Shown in pieces: positions 6,136-14,211 of a stretch of DNA of 32,849 nt (position 1 is its first letter; each line of letters starts with the position of its first letter). Under the pieces are notes generated by a model that searched no databases, had not been told where the DNA came from, and worked only from the letters and a program-made list of their open reading frames with translations. Made by a program: the position numbers and the translations under genes. The stretch is from Candidatus Saccharimonadales bacterium (GTDB lineage: Bacteria; Patescibacteriota; Saccharimonadia; UBA4664; DATIHN01): positions 1 through 32,849 of the forward strand of contig DATIHN010000006.1 in the NCBI GenBank assembly GCA_035480635.1. The letters are read 5' to 3'.

Positions 6136-8553
6136 ATGGCTAACAAAAAACCAACCAAGAAAACAGAGTTTTTTGAGATGGCAGCGACGCAGATGAAGCC
6201 GCTGAAGTCAGACTTTATCACCCTCGATCAGGCCTTTAGCCAAACTTTCAATCGAGCTACTAAAAACCTTAGGCATTTTGCCCAAACCGTCCGAAAGGGA
6301 GCCAATCTATCGGCTCAACAATTGACTGATTGGTCGAGTTCACTTAGGCCCGTCATTAAACCAGTGTTATCGACAACTATAGGCGTGGCTCGGGCAGGCA
6401 CGACCGATGTACTCTCCGGTGCCGCATGGACCCTCAAACACACCTTTGGCCGCCGAGCGGTGCGGACTTACATCAAGCTCTTCTTCCTTGGAGTTGTCGT
6501 TGTCGGCGCAGTCATGGCGGCCATCGGCACCCAAACGCTCGCAACTTACGCTGGTGACCTAAGTAACCCCGCTACCATTATTAATAATAAGAACACTGGT
6601 ACTACCATTTTGGATCGAAACGGGCAGGTGCTCTACAAAGTCTACGGCGCCGCCAACCGAGTGCCCTTAGTTCTTAGTCAAACCAATAGCACCCTAAAAG
6701 ATGCCACTCTGGCAGCTGAGGATCCAAATTTTTATTCTCACCCCGGGTTCTCTTGGAAGAGCACCGCTAGAGCCGTCTACGTCGATGCTATGAATCGGGG
6801 ATCGGTCGAAGGGGGTTCGACTATTTCCCAGCAATTGATTAAATCGAGCTTGCTAACACCCCAAAAGAGCATTATGCGTAAATACCGCGAAATCTTACTG
6901 TCAGTGGCTCTCGAGCGGCGCTATAGCAAGGACAAAGTGCTGGAAATGTACCTCAACCAGATTTACTACGGGCAGGGGGCTAACGGAGCCGCCACCGCCG
7001 CTCAAGTCTATTTCCATAAAGACGTTAACCATTTGAGCATCGGCGAAGCCGCCATGATCGCCGGCCTGCCGCTCGGGCCCAGCCGCTTTGATCCAACCTT
7101 TGATCATCAGGCAGCGCTGGAACGACGCGATTATGTGATTGGCCAAATGGCTGATCACGCCATGATTTCACCAGCCCAGGCCGCCGCTGCCAAAGCCGAG
7201 CCGCTCGTGGCCTACCAGCAAAACACTCAAATTAACGCACCCCACTTTGTCTTCTATGTACTCGATCAGCTGCGCCAGCAGTACGGCGATGATGCGGTCG
7301 AAAACGGCGGCATCACCGTCTACACCACGCTCGATTTAAAGAAGGAGCAACTGGCTGAATCAATTGCTCAAGCTCAAATTAATAAATTGGCCGCTAACCA
7401 CGTCACCAACGCCGCTCTAATTTCGATTGATCCTAAAACCGGCGAAATCCTAACCATGATGGGTAGCGTCGACTACGATCAACCCAACTGGGGCAACGTC
7501 AATGCGACTTTAAGCGATTTACAGCCGGGGTCGAGTTTTAAACCAATTGCCTACGTGACGGCCTTTGCCAAAGGTTGGAATGGGGCCACCACCGTCGAGG
7601 ACAAGCCGCTGAATCTGCCCAACGGCGATGGTACTTTTTATAAACCGGTCAACTATGATGGCAAATTCCGAGGCACCGTGACGCTTCGGCGAGCGCTAGC
7701 TAATTCGCTCAACATCCCAGCCGTGCAAGTGCTGCAATATGCCGGCCTCGATAATACTTTGAGCATGGCTCACGCTTTAGGCATCACCACCCTAAACGAT
7801 CGATCGCGTTACGGTTTGAGTCTCGTTTTGGGAGGTGGAGAAGTCCGGCCGCTCGATATGGCGACGGTTTATGGCACTTTTGCGGCTAGCGGGGTTAAAC
7901 ATGAACCCAAAAGCATCATCAAAGTGCTCGATCGCCAGGGCAAAGATATGACCAAAAAACCGACCGAGCCAGCTAACCCCCAGGTTCTAGACCCACGTTT
8001 GGCCTACATGATTACTAATATTTTGAGTGATAACCCGGCCCGTAGCGAAGAATTCGGCCCCAATTCACCACTAAAGCTGAATCGACCGGCGGCCGCTAAA
8101 ACCGGTACCACCAACGACTTTCGCGATAACTGGACGGTCGGCTATACTCCTAGCCTAGTCACGGCCGTCTGGGTTGGTAACAACGACCACAGCGCCATGA
8201 ATGGCATTAACGGCATCACTGGCGCCGCTCCAATTTGGCATGATTATATGGAGCAGGCTCTGGCCGGCACCACGCCGGAGAACTTTGTTCAACCAGTCGG
8301 CATCGTCACCGCTAAAGTTTGCGCCCACGACGGTGGCCTGGCTAACCCGTGGGACTCGGGCTATCAAGAGATTTTCCTAACCGAGCACCAGCAAACCAAG
8401 CATTGCGCCTCCGAGGCACCAAAGCCCCCGGACCAACCGCAACCGGTTGATCAAGTTCCGGCCAACCAGGGGCAGGGGAATGGCAACGATGGTGCTCTGC
8501 CACCAGGTCAACCCAACCCGAACAAACACGGCCAGCCACTGACTCAGAATTGA
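6136..8553 (+). CDS. mrcA: Class A penicillin-binding protein (PBP1A type)
   Basis: This bifunctional enzyme polymerises lipid II and crosslinks peptides on the outer face of the membrane. An unusually long cytoplasmic N-terminus (~110 residues) precedes one membrane segment (about 112-132). The GT51 glycosyltransferase domain has the catalytic Glu195 in AAEDPNFYSHPG, GGSTISQQL, and RKYREILLSVALE/MYLNQIYYG. The transpeptidase domain shows SxxK (Ser466-Lys469, GSSFKP), SxN (Ser524-Asn526) and KTG (655-657). The last ~60 residues are rich in Pro, Gln and Gly. It stands alone between topA and an orphan gene. It complements FtsW/FtsI from the dcw cluster. Confidence 0.96.
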   Translation: MANKKPTKKTEFFEMAATQMKPLKSDFITLDQAFSQTFNRATKNLRHFAQTVRKGANLSAQQLTDWSSSLRPVIKPVLSTTIGVARAGTTDVLSGAAWTLKHTFGRRAVRTYIKLFFLGVVVVGAVMAAIGTQTLATYAGDLSNPATIINNKNTGTTILDRNGQVLYKVYGAANRVPLVLSQTNSTLKDATLAAEDPNFYSHPGFSWKSTARAVYVDAMNRGSVEGGSTISQQLIKSSLLTPQKSIMRKYREILLSVALERRYSKDKVLEMYLNQIYYGQGANGAATAAQVYFHKDVNHLSIGEAAMIAGLPLGPSRFDPTFDHQAALERRDYVIGQMADHAMISPAQAAAAKAEPLVAYQQNTQINAPHFVFYVLDQLRQQYGDDAVENGGITVYTTLDLKKEQLAESIAQAQINKLAANHVTNAALISIDPKTGEILTMMGSVDYDQPNWGNVNATLSDLQPGSSFKPIAYVTAFAKGWNGATTVEDKPLNLPNGDGTFYKPVNYDGKFRGTVTLRRALANSLNIPAVQVLQYAGLDNTLSMAHALGITTLNDRSRYGLSLVLGGGEVRPLDMATVYGTFAASGVKHEPKSIIKVLDRQGKDMTKKPTEPANPQVLDPRLAYMITNILSDNPARSEEFGPNSPLKLNRPAAAKTGTTNDFRDNWTVGYTPSLVTAVWVGNNDHSAMNGINGITGAAPIWHDYMEQALAGTTPENFVQPVGIVTAKVCAHDGGLANPWDSGYQEIFLTEHQQTKHCASEAPKPPDQPQPVDQVPANQGQGNGNDGALPPGQPNPNKHGQPLTQN

Positions 8554-8578
8554 CATGATTTCTAATACATGGTAATAT
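8550..8578 (+). promoter_or_regulatory. Strong sigma70-type promoter for the 8636 gene
   Basis: TTGACA (8550-8555), a 17-bp spacer and TAATAT (8573-8578) with an extended -10 TGG. The -35 overlaps the stop of the PBP gene. The leader has a small hairpin GGCGTT-GCCA-AACGCC (8601-8616) just before the AGGAG site. Confidence 0.8.
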
Positions 8579-8635
8579 ATCGCAGATCGTTCAACTTGTT
8601 GGCGTTGCCAAACGCCCAGAGCAGGAGACAGTACA

Positions 8636-9118
8636 TTGACCGACAACGAAACTCTCGGCATCGAAACCACCGACGACGAGATCAGGCAGTGGATCGGGCA
8701 CCTCTATCTAAATATGGTGTCCTACCTCGAGGCCAACCAGTTCGCGACGCCAGGGGCTGTTATGAAGCGCGTAATCAAGGACTGGCTGGAAGATCTCCAG
8801 CTTGAGCTTTTTACCCTCGTAGTCAAACTCTGGTTACCGATCATCGACAATCCGGACGATGTCTTCGTAGAGACCCAGGTGACTTACGACGCCAAGAGCC
8901 AGACGTCCACCGTCATACGGAGGCTTGTGCGCGATGTGGCCCTGCAAAGAGCCCTCCGCACCGATGTCTACGTGGGATCCTTCTTCGGTGTCCTCTTCGA
9001 GAGTGAGCTGGGCATTAGCCTGAACCAATACCGGGTGCTCGAAGATCTGATGAGCGATCAAGGTCGGACTCAGGAAAGCCCGGCCGTGATCGAAAAGGTC
9101 GCAGTCCTCACCGACTAG
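8636..9118 (+). CDS. Orphan soluble protein of unknown function
   Basis: A TTG start is supported by AGGAG 8 bases upstream (8623-8627). The 160-residue product has no signal peptide or membrane segment, is acidic at both ends, and looks mainly helical (RQWIGHLYLNMVSYLEANQF, VIKDWLEDLQLELF). No motif or family is recognised. It forms a one-gene unit with its own consensus promoter and a strong hairpin after the stop. It resembles the genes at 3128, 3497 and 32085 in this packaging and in its apparent preference for G/C-ending codons. A recent acquisition or a lineage-specific gene are both possible. Confidence 0.7.
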   Translation: MTDNETLGIETTDDEIRQWIGHLYLNMVSYLEANQFATPGAVMKRVIKDWLEDLQLELFTLVVKLWLPIIDNPDDVFVETQVTYDAKSQTSTVIRRLVRDVALQRALRTDVYVGSFFGVLFESELGISLNQYRVLEDLMSDQGRTQESPAVIEKVAVLTD

Positions 9119-9138
9119 GGCCGGCCCTGAACGTTCGT

Positions 9139-9176
9139 GGCCCCCGGAAACCTCTAACAAGAGGCAACCGGGGGCC
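9139..9176. terminator. Strong GC hairpin after the 8636 gene
   Basis: The outer stem is GGCCCCCGG (9139-9147) with CCGGGGGCC (9168-9176). The inner stem is CCTCT (9151-9155) with AGAGG (9160-9164). No T-run follows on the plus strand (AAAACACTTT), so it may stabilise or block rather than act as a classic intrinsic terminator. Confidence 0.55.
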
Positions 9177-9197
9177 AAAACACTTTCAATAAAGTTG

Positions 9198-9226
9198 TTG
9201 ACACTATAAAACCCTTATTATATAAT
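9198..9226 (+). promoter_or_regulatory. Perfect-consensus sigma70 promoter
   Basis: TTGACA (9198-9203), a 17-bp spacer and TATAAT (9221-9226) match the consensus at every position. The leader is about 14 nt and contains GGAAG (9237-9241), 5 bases before the ATG at 9247. Confidence 0.9.
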
Positions 9227-9246
9227 TTCGCTATTAGGAAGTTTAT

Positions 9247-10275
9247 ATGGCAGAAAGTAAAACCGTAACCAGCTTAGATTACCAGGCAGCTGCTAACGCT
9301 GCACTCAAGCACTTGCGACGCGATCGAGATCGCCAAATTATCGCCAAGCGCTTTGGTTTTGGCTTGGCCAAAAAGCAAACTTTAGAGCGTATCGGCCGCG
9401 ATTTTAATATTACCCGCGAACGCGTCCGACAGATTGAAAAGGCCGCATTAATTAAATTGCGCACAGTCGCTAAAGCCGATGTGGCCGAGGCCAACGCTCA
9501 GTTAGTTAAGTATTTGGATACTCAAGGTGGGCTAGCGCCGATCGTAAGTGTGGCTGAGGCCTTTGGGGCCAGCGACGAGGGCCAAGCCGCCTACATTGTC
9601 TTTTTAGCCCAATTAGCCGGCGATATCGAAGTCATCGACGGCAGCGATCAGTTGCACCCAGCTTTGGGGCTCCTGCCAGCCTATACTAATAAGAAAGTCA
9701 AAGATCTCTCGAACGAACTCGTTAAAGTTATTACCGAGGTGGCTAAACCGACTACTTTAAATAAAGTGGCTAATCGTTTGGGCCAAGAGCTCTCCAGCGA
9801 AACAGTTACCAATCTGGCTCGCATTACCAAGGCGCTGGCGCATTTGGATAACAAATGGGGTCTAATTTCCTGGCCGGAAGTTAACCCTAAAAGCATCCGC
9901 GACAAGACCTATTTGGTGCTGGTGCGCCAAAGCCGACCACTGCACTTTAGCGATATTGCCACTCGCATCCACGAATTAAAGCCCGGGCGCGAGGTAACGG
10001 TGCAGGCTGTGCACAACGAACTGATCAAGGATCAGCGCTTTGTCTTGATTGGCCGCGGCATTTATGCCCTGGCTGAATGGGGTTATTCACCCGGCACAGT
10101 GGCCGATATTATTGCCGAGATTTTGCGCGAAGAGTCGCCGCTACACAAAGATGAAATTGTGCGACGCGTATTAACCAAGCGGCAGGTCAAAACGACTACG
10201 ATTGTATTGAACTTACAGGAGAAGGATCAGTTTCAGCGGGTGGCTAAAGCGACCTACGTACTGAGGGAGGTTTAA
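9247..10275 (+). CDS. Sigma-region-4/HARE-HTH transcription regulator
   Basis: Residues ~22-75 are a sigma70 region 4 helix-turn-helix (RDRQIIAKRFGF, TLERIGRDFNITRERVRQIEKAALIKLR), the part that reads the -35 box. Sigma region 2, needed to bind -10 DNA and core polymerase, is absent. A linker of helices follows. Residues ~213-283 look like a HARE-HTH winged helix (RPLHFSDIATRIHELKPGREVTVQAVHNELIKD..FVLIGRGIYAL), the fold found in the RNA polymerase delta subunit. A second winged helix closes the protein. It is therefore probably an accessory polymerase factor or regulator rather than a complete sigma. A perfect-consensus promoter drives it. Its stop overlaps the next start as TAATG. Confidence 0.8.
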   Translation: MAESKTVTSLDYQAAANAALKHLRRDRDRQIIAKRFGFGLAKKQTLERIGRDFNITRERVRQIEKAALIKLRTVAKADVAEANAQLVKYLDTQGGLAPIVSVAEAFGASDEGQAAYIVFLAQLAGDIEVIDGSDQLHPALGLLPAYTNKKVKDLSNELVKVITEVAKPTTLNKVANRLGQELSSETVTNLARITKALAHLDNKWGLISWPEVNPKSIRDKTYLVLVRQSRPLHFSDIATRIHELKPGREVTVQAVHNELIKDQRFVLIGRGIYALAEWGYSPGTVADIIAEILREESPLHKDEIVRRVLTKRQVKTTTIVLNLQEKDQFQRVAKATYVLREV

Positions 10276-12980
10276 TGCTCGAGGCCATAGTTGCCATGCT
10301 GCAACTAATCGGCACAATTATGTTCCAATACTACGGCTGGGTGCTGGTGGTAGCTTTTTTGGGTTATTTGATCTGGCAGAATCGCCGTAAGACCCGCTGG
10401 GTTGAAGCCAGCGAACACATTTTATTGCAAATTGAGGTGCCCAAGGAAAACGAAAAAAAGGAGCTCTCGGCTGAGCAGATGTTTGCTAGCCTCCATGGCA
10501 TCTTGCGCTCCAAAGCCGAGCTAAAGCGCGAAGGCAGCTTGCAAGAACACTTGAGCTTCGAGATCGCAGCCATCGATGAACAAATTCGCTTCTACGTTTG
10601 GGTGCCCAAGCACCTAAAAGACTTCGTTGAAGGCCAAATTTATGCCCAATATCCAAGTGTACACATCGTTGAAGGCACGGCTGATTATACCGCTCGCGAT
10701 CTCGGAGATCGACAGGTTTACGGCACCGAACTGGCTCTAACCAAGAGTGAGGTCTTGCCAATTAAGACTTTCCCGAGCTTTGAGGTTGACCCTCTGGCCG
10801 GCATCACGGCAGTGTTATCTAAATTAGATCAGGGTGGGGAAGAGATGTGGGCCCAAGTGCTGGTGCGGCCAGTTGATGACGTTTGGCAGCAAAAGGGCTT
10901 TGATTATATAGATCAGATTAAAAACGGCAAGAGCGTGACATTCGTGCGCCAGTTGGGTAAGGGCCTGCTGGATATTCCCATCCACGTCGGCTCCCATTTA
11001 TTGTCCGGGTTATCTGGACCCTCTGAACCGCCTGAAAAGAAGGACGAAAAAAAGGAGCTCTCAACCGGGCAGCAAGCCATTGTTAAAGCCATCGAAGAAA
11101 AGGTTACCAAGCTGGGCTTCGAGGTTAAAATCCGGATTGTCTATGTTGGCCGCGATGATTTGTTAGCCAAACAGCGGATGCAGGCGGTGGTGGGCGGCTT
11201 TAAACAGTTCAACACCACCAATCTTAATGGCTTTACCACGGCCAAAACCGGGGCGGGGGAGAGTCTGTTGCAAGATTACCGAGCCCGACTGTTTTTGGAC
11301 AGCGGCTACATTTTAAACATCGAGGAAGTTGCCAGCCTCTACCATTTGCCCCACAAGAGTGTTGAGACTCCCAATATGGTTTGGGTTTCGTCGAAGACGG
11401 CGGAGCCACCGGCCAATTTACCAACGCCTACGGATGATGAGGTGGCCGATATTAGTTTGTTTGGCCTGACCAACTTCCGCGGGCAACGTTTGAAATTCGG
11501 GATGAAGCGAGCTGATCGCGGCCGACATCTCTATATTGTGGGGCAGACGGGAACTGGTAAATCGCAATTGTTGCAACTGCTGGCTCTATCGGACCTCTAC
11601 CACAACGAGGGGCTAGCCATTATTGACCCTCACGGCGATCTGGCCATTGAAGTCATGCAATATATCCCAGAGCATCGAATAAATGATGTGGTCTACTTTA
11701 ACCCGACGGATCGTGATTTTCCGATAGCGTTTAACCCCATGGAGGTTAGCGACCCCTCGCTCAAGCACGATACGGCCTCCGAGCTCGTCGGCGTCATGAA
11801 GCGCATGTTCGAATCCTGGGGTCCCAGACTCGAGCACATTTTGCGCTTTACCATCCTAGCCTTACTCGATCATCCCGATGCCACTATGCTCGATATTACC
11901 CGGATGCTAACCGAAAAAGAGTTCCGCAAGCGGGTAGTGCGCGATATTGATGACCCGGTGGTCAAGGCCTTTTGGGTCAACGAATTTGCCAGTTGGAACG
12001 ATAAGTTCGCAAACGAAGCCGTGGCCCCGGTTCTAAACAAAGTTGGTGCTTTCATCGCTAATCCATTAATTAGAAACGTCATCGGTCAACCCAAGAGCAC
12101 TATCAACTTGCGTAAACTGATGGACGAGGGCAAAATCTTGATTGTAAACCTCTCGCACGGCCAAATCGGTGAGGTCAACGCTGGCATTTTGGGGGCCCTA
12201 GTGGTGACTTCGATCCAAATCGCGGCCATGAGCCGGGCCAATGTGCCTAAAGATGAGCGCCGGCCGTTCTACCTCTACGTCGACGAGTTCCAAAACTTTG
12301 CCACCGATTCATTCGCGGTCATTTTAAGCGAGGCCCGTAAGTATAACCTCTGTCTGACTGTGGCCAACCAATTCATCGCTCAAATGCCTGAAACCGTCCG
12401 TGAGGCCGTCTTTGGTAACGTTGGTTCCATGATTACCTTTAGGGTCGGAGCTGGGGATTCGGCCTTTCTGGCCAAATACTTTGAGCCGACTTTTGAAGGC
12501 GGGGATTTGGTGCGCCTAAATAACCGCGAGATGTTTATTACCATGAGTATTGATGGGGAAAAGGCCCAGCCCTTCTCAGGCCGGACCCTGAGCATGCCAG
12601 CCCCAGGCCAGGATCTATCTGAGCAGATCATCGCTGGTTCACGTCAGCGCTACGCCACCAACCGCGAGGAGGTCGAGGATAAGATCCGTCGGGCCACTCT
12701 GGGCGGGGAAGAGCCGACATCTGGTGGTGACCAAGATCACCAGATCCGCACCCCTGATGAACAAAAACCGAACACTTTTCTGTCCGGCCTCAAGAATCCA
12801 TCTGGGCACTCCAGCGGACCCAGGCGTCATTCCAACCAGGGGCGACAGGAGAGTGGGCGCCGCCGGCCCCAAACTAGTCAGTCTGGCAATCGAACAGGTG
12901 GTTTATCGGAGCGGCAACTGGGGATCCGCCCAGAAACCGAAACTGAGACGGCTAGCGTCGGCCAAGAGCACAGAGACTAG
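10275..12980 (+). CDS. VirD4/TraG-like membrane ATPase (type IV secretion family)
   Basis: The 901-residue product has one N-terminal membrane segment (about 17-34), then a ~370-residue region typical of CPR relatives. A RecA-like motor follows, with Walker A GQTGTGKS (423-430), IIDPHGD (449-455), and Walker B YLYVDEF (666-672) with a downstream ANQF sensor. Such hexameric ATPases pump DNA or couple substrates to type IV secretion channels or pili. No other secretion genes are in the window, so the substrate is unknown. The last ~130 residues are charged and repetitive, probably disordered. The start overlaps the stop of the sigma4-HARE gene by one base, so the two form one operon. Confidence 0.85.
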   Translation: MLEAIVAMLQLIGTIMFQYYGWVLVVAFLGYLIWQNRRKTRWVEASEHILLQIEVPKENEKKELSAEQMFASLHGILRSKAELKREGSLQEHLSFEIAAIDEQIRFYVWVPKHLKDFVEGQIYAQYPSVHIVEGTADYTARDLGDRQVYGTELALTKSEVLPIKTFPSFEVDPLAGITAVLSKLDQGGEEMWAQVLVRPVDDVWQQKGFDYIDQIKNGKSVTFVRQLGKGLLDIPIHVGSHLLSGLSGPSEPPEKKDEKKELSTGQQAIVKAIEEKVTKLGFEVKIRIVYVGRDDLLAKQRMQAVVGGFKQFNTTNLNGFTTAKTGAGESLLQDYRARLFLDSGYILNIEEVASLYHLPHKSVETPNMVWVSSKTAEPPANLPTPTDDEVADISLFGLTNFRGQRLKFGMKRADRGRHLYIVGQTGTGKSQLLQLLALSDLYHNEGLAIIDPHGDLAIEVMQYIPEHRINDVVYFNPTDRDFPIAFNPMEVSDPSLKHDTASELVGVMKRMFESWGPRLEHILRFTILALLDHPDATMLDITRMLTEKEFRKRVVRDIDDPVVKAFWVNEFASWNDKFANEAVAPVLNKVGAFIANPLIRNVIGQPKSTINLRKLMDEGKILIVNLSHGQIGEVNAGILGALVVTSIQIAAMSRANVPKDERRPFYLYVDEFQNFATDSFAVILSEARKYNLCLTVANQFIAQMPETVREAVFGNVGSMITFRVGAGDSAFLAKYFEPTFEGGDLVRLNNREMFITMSIDGEKAQPFSGRTLSMPAPGQDLSEQIIAGSRQRYATNREEVEDKIRRATLGGEEPTSGGDQDHQIRTPDEQKPNTFLSGLKNPSGHSSGPRRHSNQGRQESGRRRPQTSQSGNRTGGLSERQLGIRPETETETASVGQEHRD

Positions 12981-13401
12981 GCACAGTAGAGCGGCAGCCA
13001 TAGTTAGTGCACCAATACGACGGTGGCAAAGTTGTTTAATGTAATGATGTGAATGTCACAACCGTGTCGTACAATGTGTATTTTGCGACATAGCTTAATC
13101 TAAGCTGAAGTTGATGTCCAATACCTTAATTTTAGCTCTCTAAAGCCGTAAAGTCCCTATGCAAACCGTTTCAACTAATAATGTCCCCCTAGTTTTTGGT
13201 CTCTGTATTGATATATTACGACTTAGGTTCGAATCTGGATCTAAGCTAATTTAGATCGATATCATTTTAACTAGATTAATGAAAAAGAGCACGTGAGAGA
13301 GTTCGAGGCAGCGGATGAATTCGGGGGAACTTTATAAAATCCAAAATTTCGGTCTCTCCCCGACCCTGCTGAAACTGAACAAAACCCGAACTTAACTTGT
13401 C
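12981..13401. other. 421-bp gap between convergent genes, possible structured RNA
   Basis: No ORF was found. Local structures include GACAT with ATGTC enclosing AGCTTA-ATC-TAAGCT (13087-13118), the stem GATCTAA-GCTAAT-TTAGATC (13238-13257), and CGGGGGA (13322-13328) facing TCTCCCCG (13355-13362). A tRNA T-loop-like string GGTTCGAATC is at 13226-13235 but has no surrounding tRNA. A TACAAT (13070-13075) could be a -10, with a poor -35. Any RNA gene here is unproven. The gap also carries the ends of the 10275 and ftsQ transcripts. Confidence 0.4.
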
Positions 13402-14211
13402 TTACTTGTAATAAGCTTTGTCTTCGATCCTTAGATCAATATATTCGCTGGGCTTCTTGTTTTGGCTCTTCAACAGGTTCAAAACCTTCGCTAAGTCCCC
13501 CACTTCAGCTTGGGCACTACGCGTAGTATCAAATTTGACATAATAGCCCTGGTTGGTCCCAGCATAGACCTCGGTGGTGGTGGCTGGGACCTTCAGATTG
13601 GTAACCTGGAGACCCTGCTTCGGCAACAGATTGATTAGTTCAAGGGTAAAGGCTATGAAACGCGCTGGTACGACTTGAGCGCCGAGTTTAACTGGTAGAT
13701 TGGTGGTGTCTTCCACCACCGGCAAACTCAGATCGCCTCCCCCGGCCTGGGCCGCCACTATCCCCTCGCCTGAGAGTAAATAGGTTTGACCACCGCTCTG
13801 CCAAGCTAAGTTCGGTTGACGTTCGGTCACCTTCAGGTTAACTCCAGATGGCCAACGTCGGCTAATGGCCACATCGCTGAGCTGTGGCTGTGAGGCCAAA
13901 ATGGCTTTCTGTAACCTCCTGGTATCGAGCAAGGTTAGATTATGCCACCACCAGTGTTTATGTAGTTGATCTGAAACCGCGTCACTAACCAGTTGGGCCT
14001 GATAATACCGGCTACCTTCCACTACCACCTTTTTTATTGCTAGGGTCCTCCACCACCCCCAGATTAAAGCTAGGGTTAAAACAACCGCAATTAAAGATCT
14101 AAGGTTGATTTTAAGTTCGGTTTTTGTTCGCTTCGGCCGATAGGACGTCGGACGATCAAAGCCCCCCGGCCGCGAAACCTTTTGAACCCGCCGATTGCTA
14201 TAGCGCGCCAT
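13402..14211 (-). CDS. ftsQ: Divisome protein FtsQ/DivIB
   Basis: FtsQ is a bitopic scaffold that recruits FtsL/FtsB and the FtsWI synthase to the septum. A basic cytoplasmic N-terminus (~36 residues) is followed by one membrane segment (about 37-55, LRSLIAVVLTLALIWGWWR). The POTRA domain begins IKKVVVEGSRYYQ near residue 58, and the beta domain follows. The 269-residue length fits the family. The start lies 14 bp inside the murG 3' end, indicating coupled translation. It is the last gene of the dcw unit here; ftsA and ftsZ do not follow. Confidence 0.9.
   Translation of the reverse strand: MARYSNRRVQKVSRPGGFDRPTSYRPKRTKTELKINLRSLIAVVLTLALIWGWWRTLAIKKVVVEGSRYYQAQLVSDAVSDQLHKHWWWHNLTLLDTRRLQKAILASQPQLSDVAISRRWPSGVNLKVTERQPNLAWQSGGQTYLLSGEGIVAAQAGGGDLSLPVVEDTTNLPVKLGAQVVPARFIAFTLELINLLPKQGLQVTNLKVPATTTEVYAGTNQGYYVKFDTTRSAQAEVGDLAKVLNLLKSQNKKPSEYIDLRIEDKAYYK

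Noticed and set aside
8569-8805. 78-residue ORF over the start of the 8636 gene
   Set aside because: It begins within the -10 region and has no ribosome-binding site; the 8636 frame has one.
13226-13235. tRNA or tmRNA based on GGTTCGAATC
   Set aside because: No acceptor stem, D arm, anticodon arm or CCA end can be built around it on either strand, and no tmRNA tag frame ending in Ala-Ala was found.
12981-13401. RNase P RNA or SRP RNA
   Set aside because: The conserved P4 strings of RNase P RNA and the GGAAGGAAGCAG-type apical loop of SRP RNA are absent.
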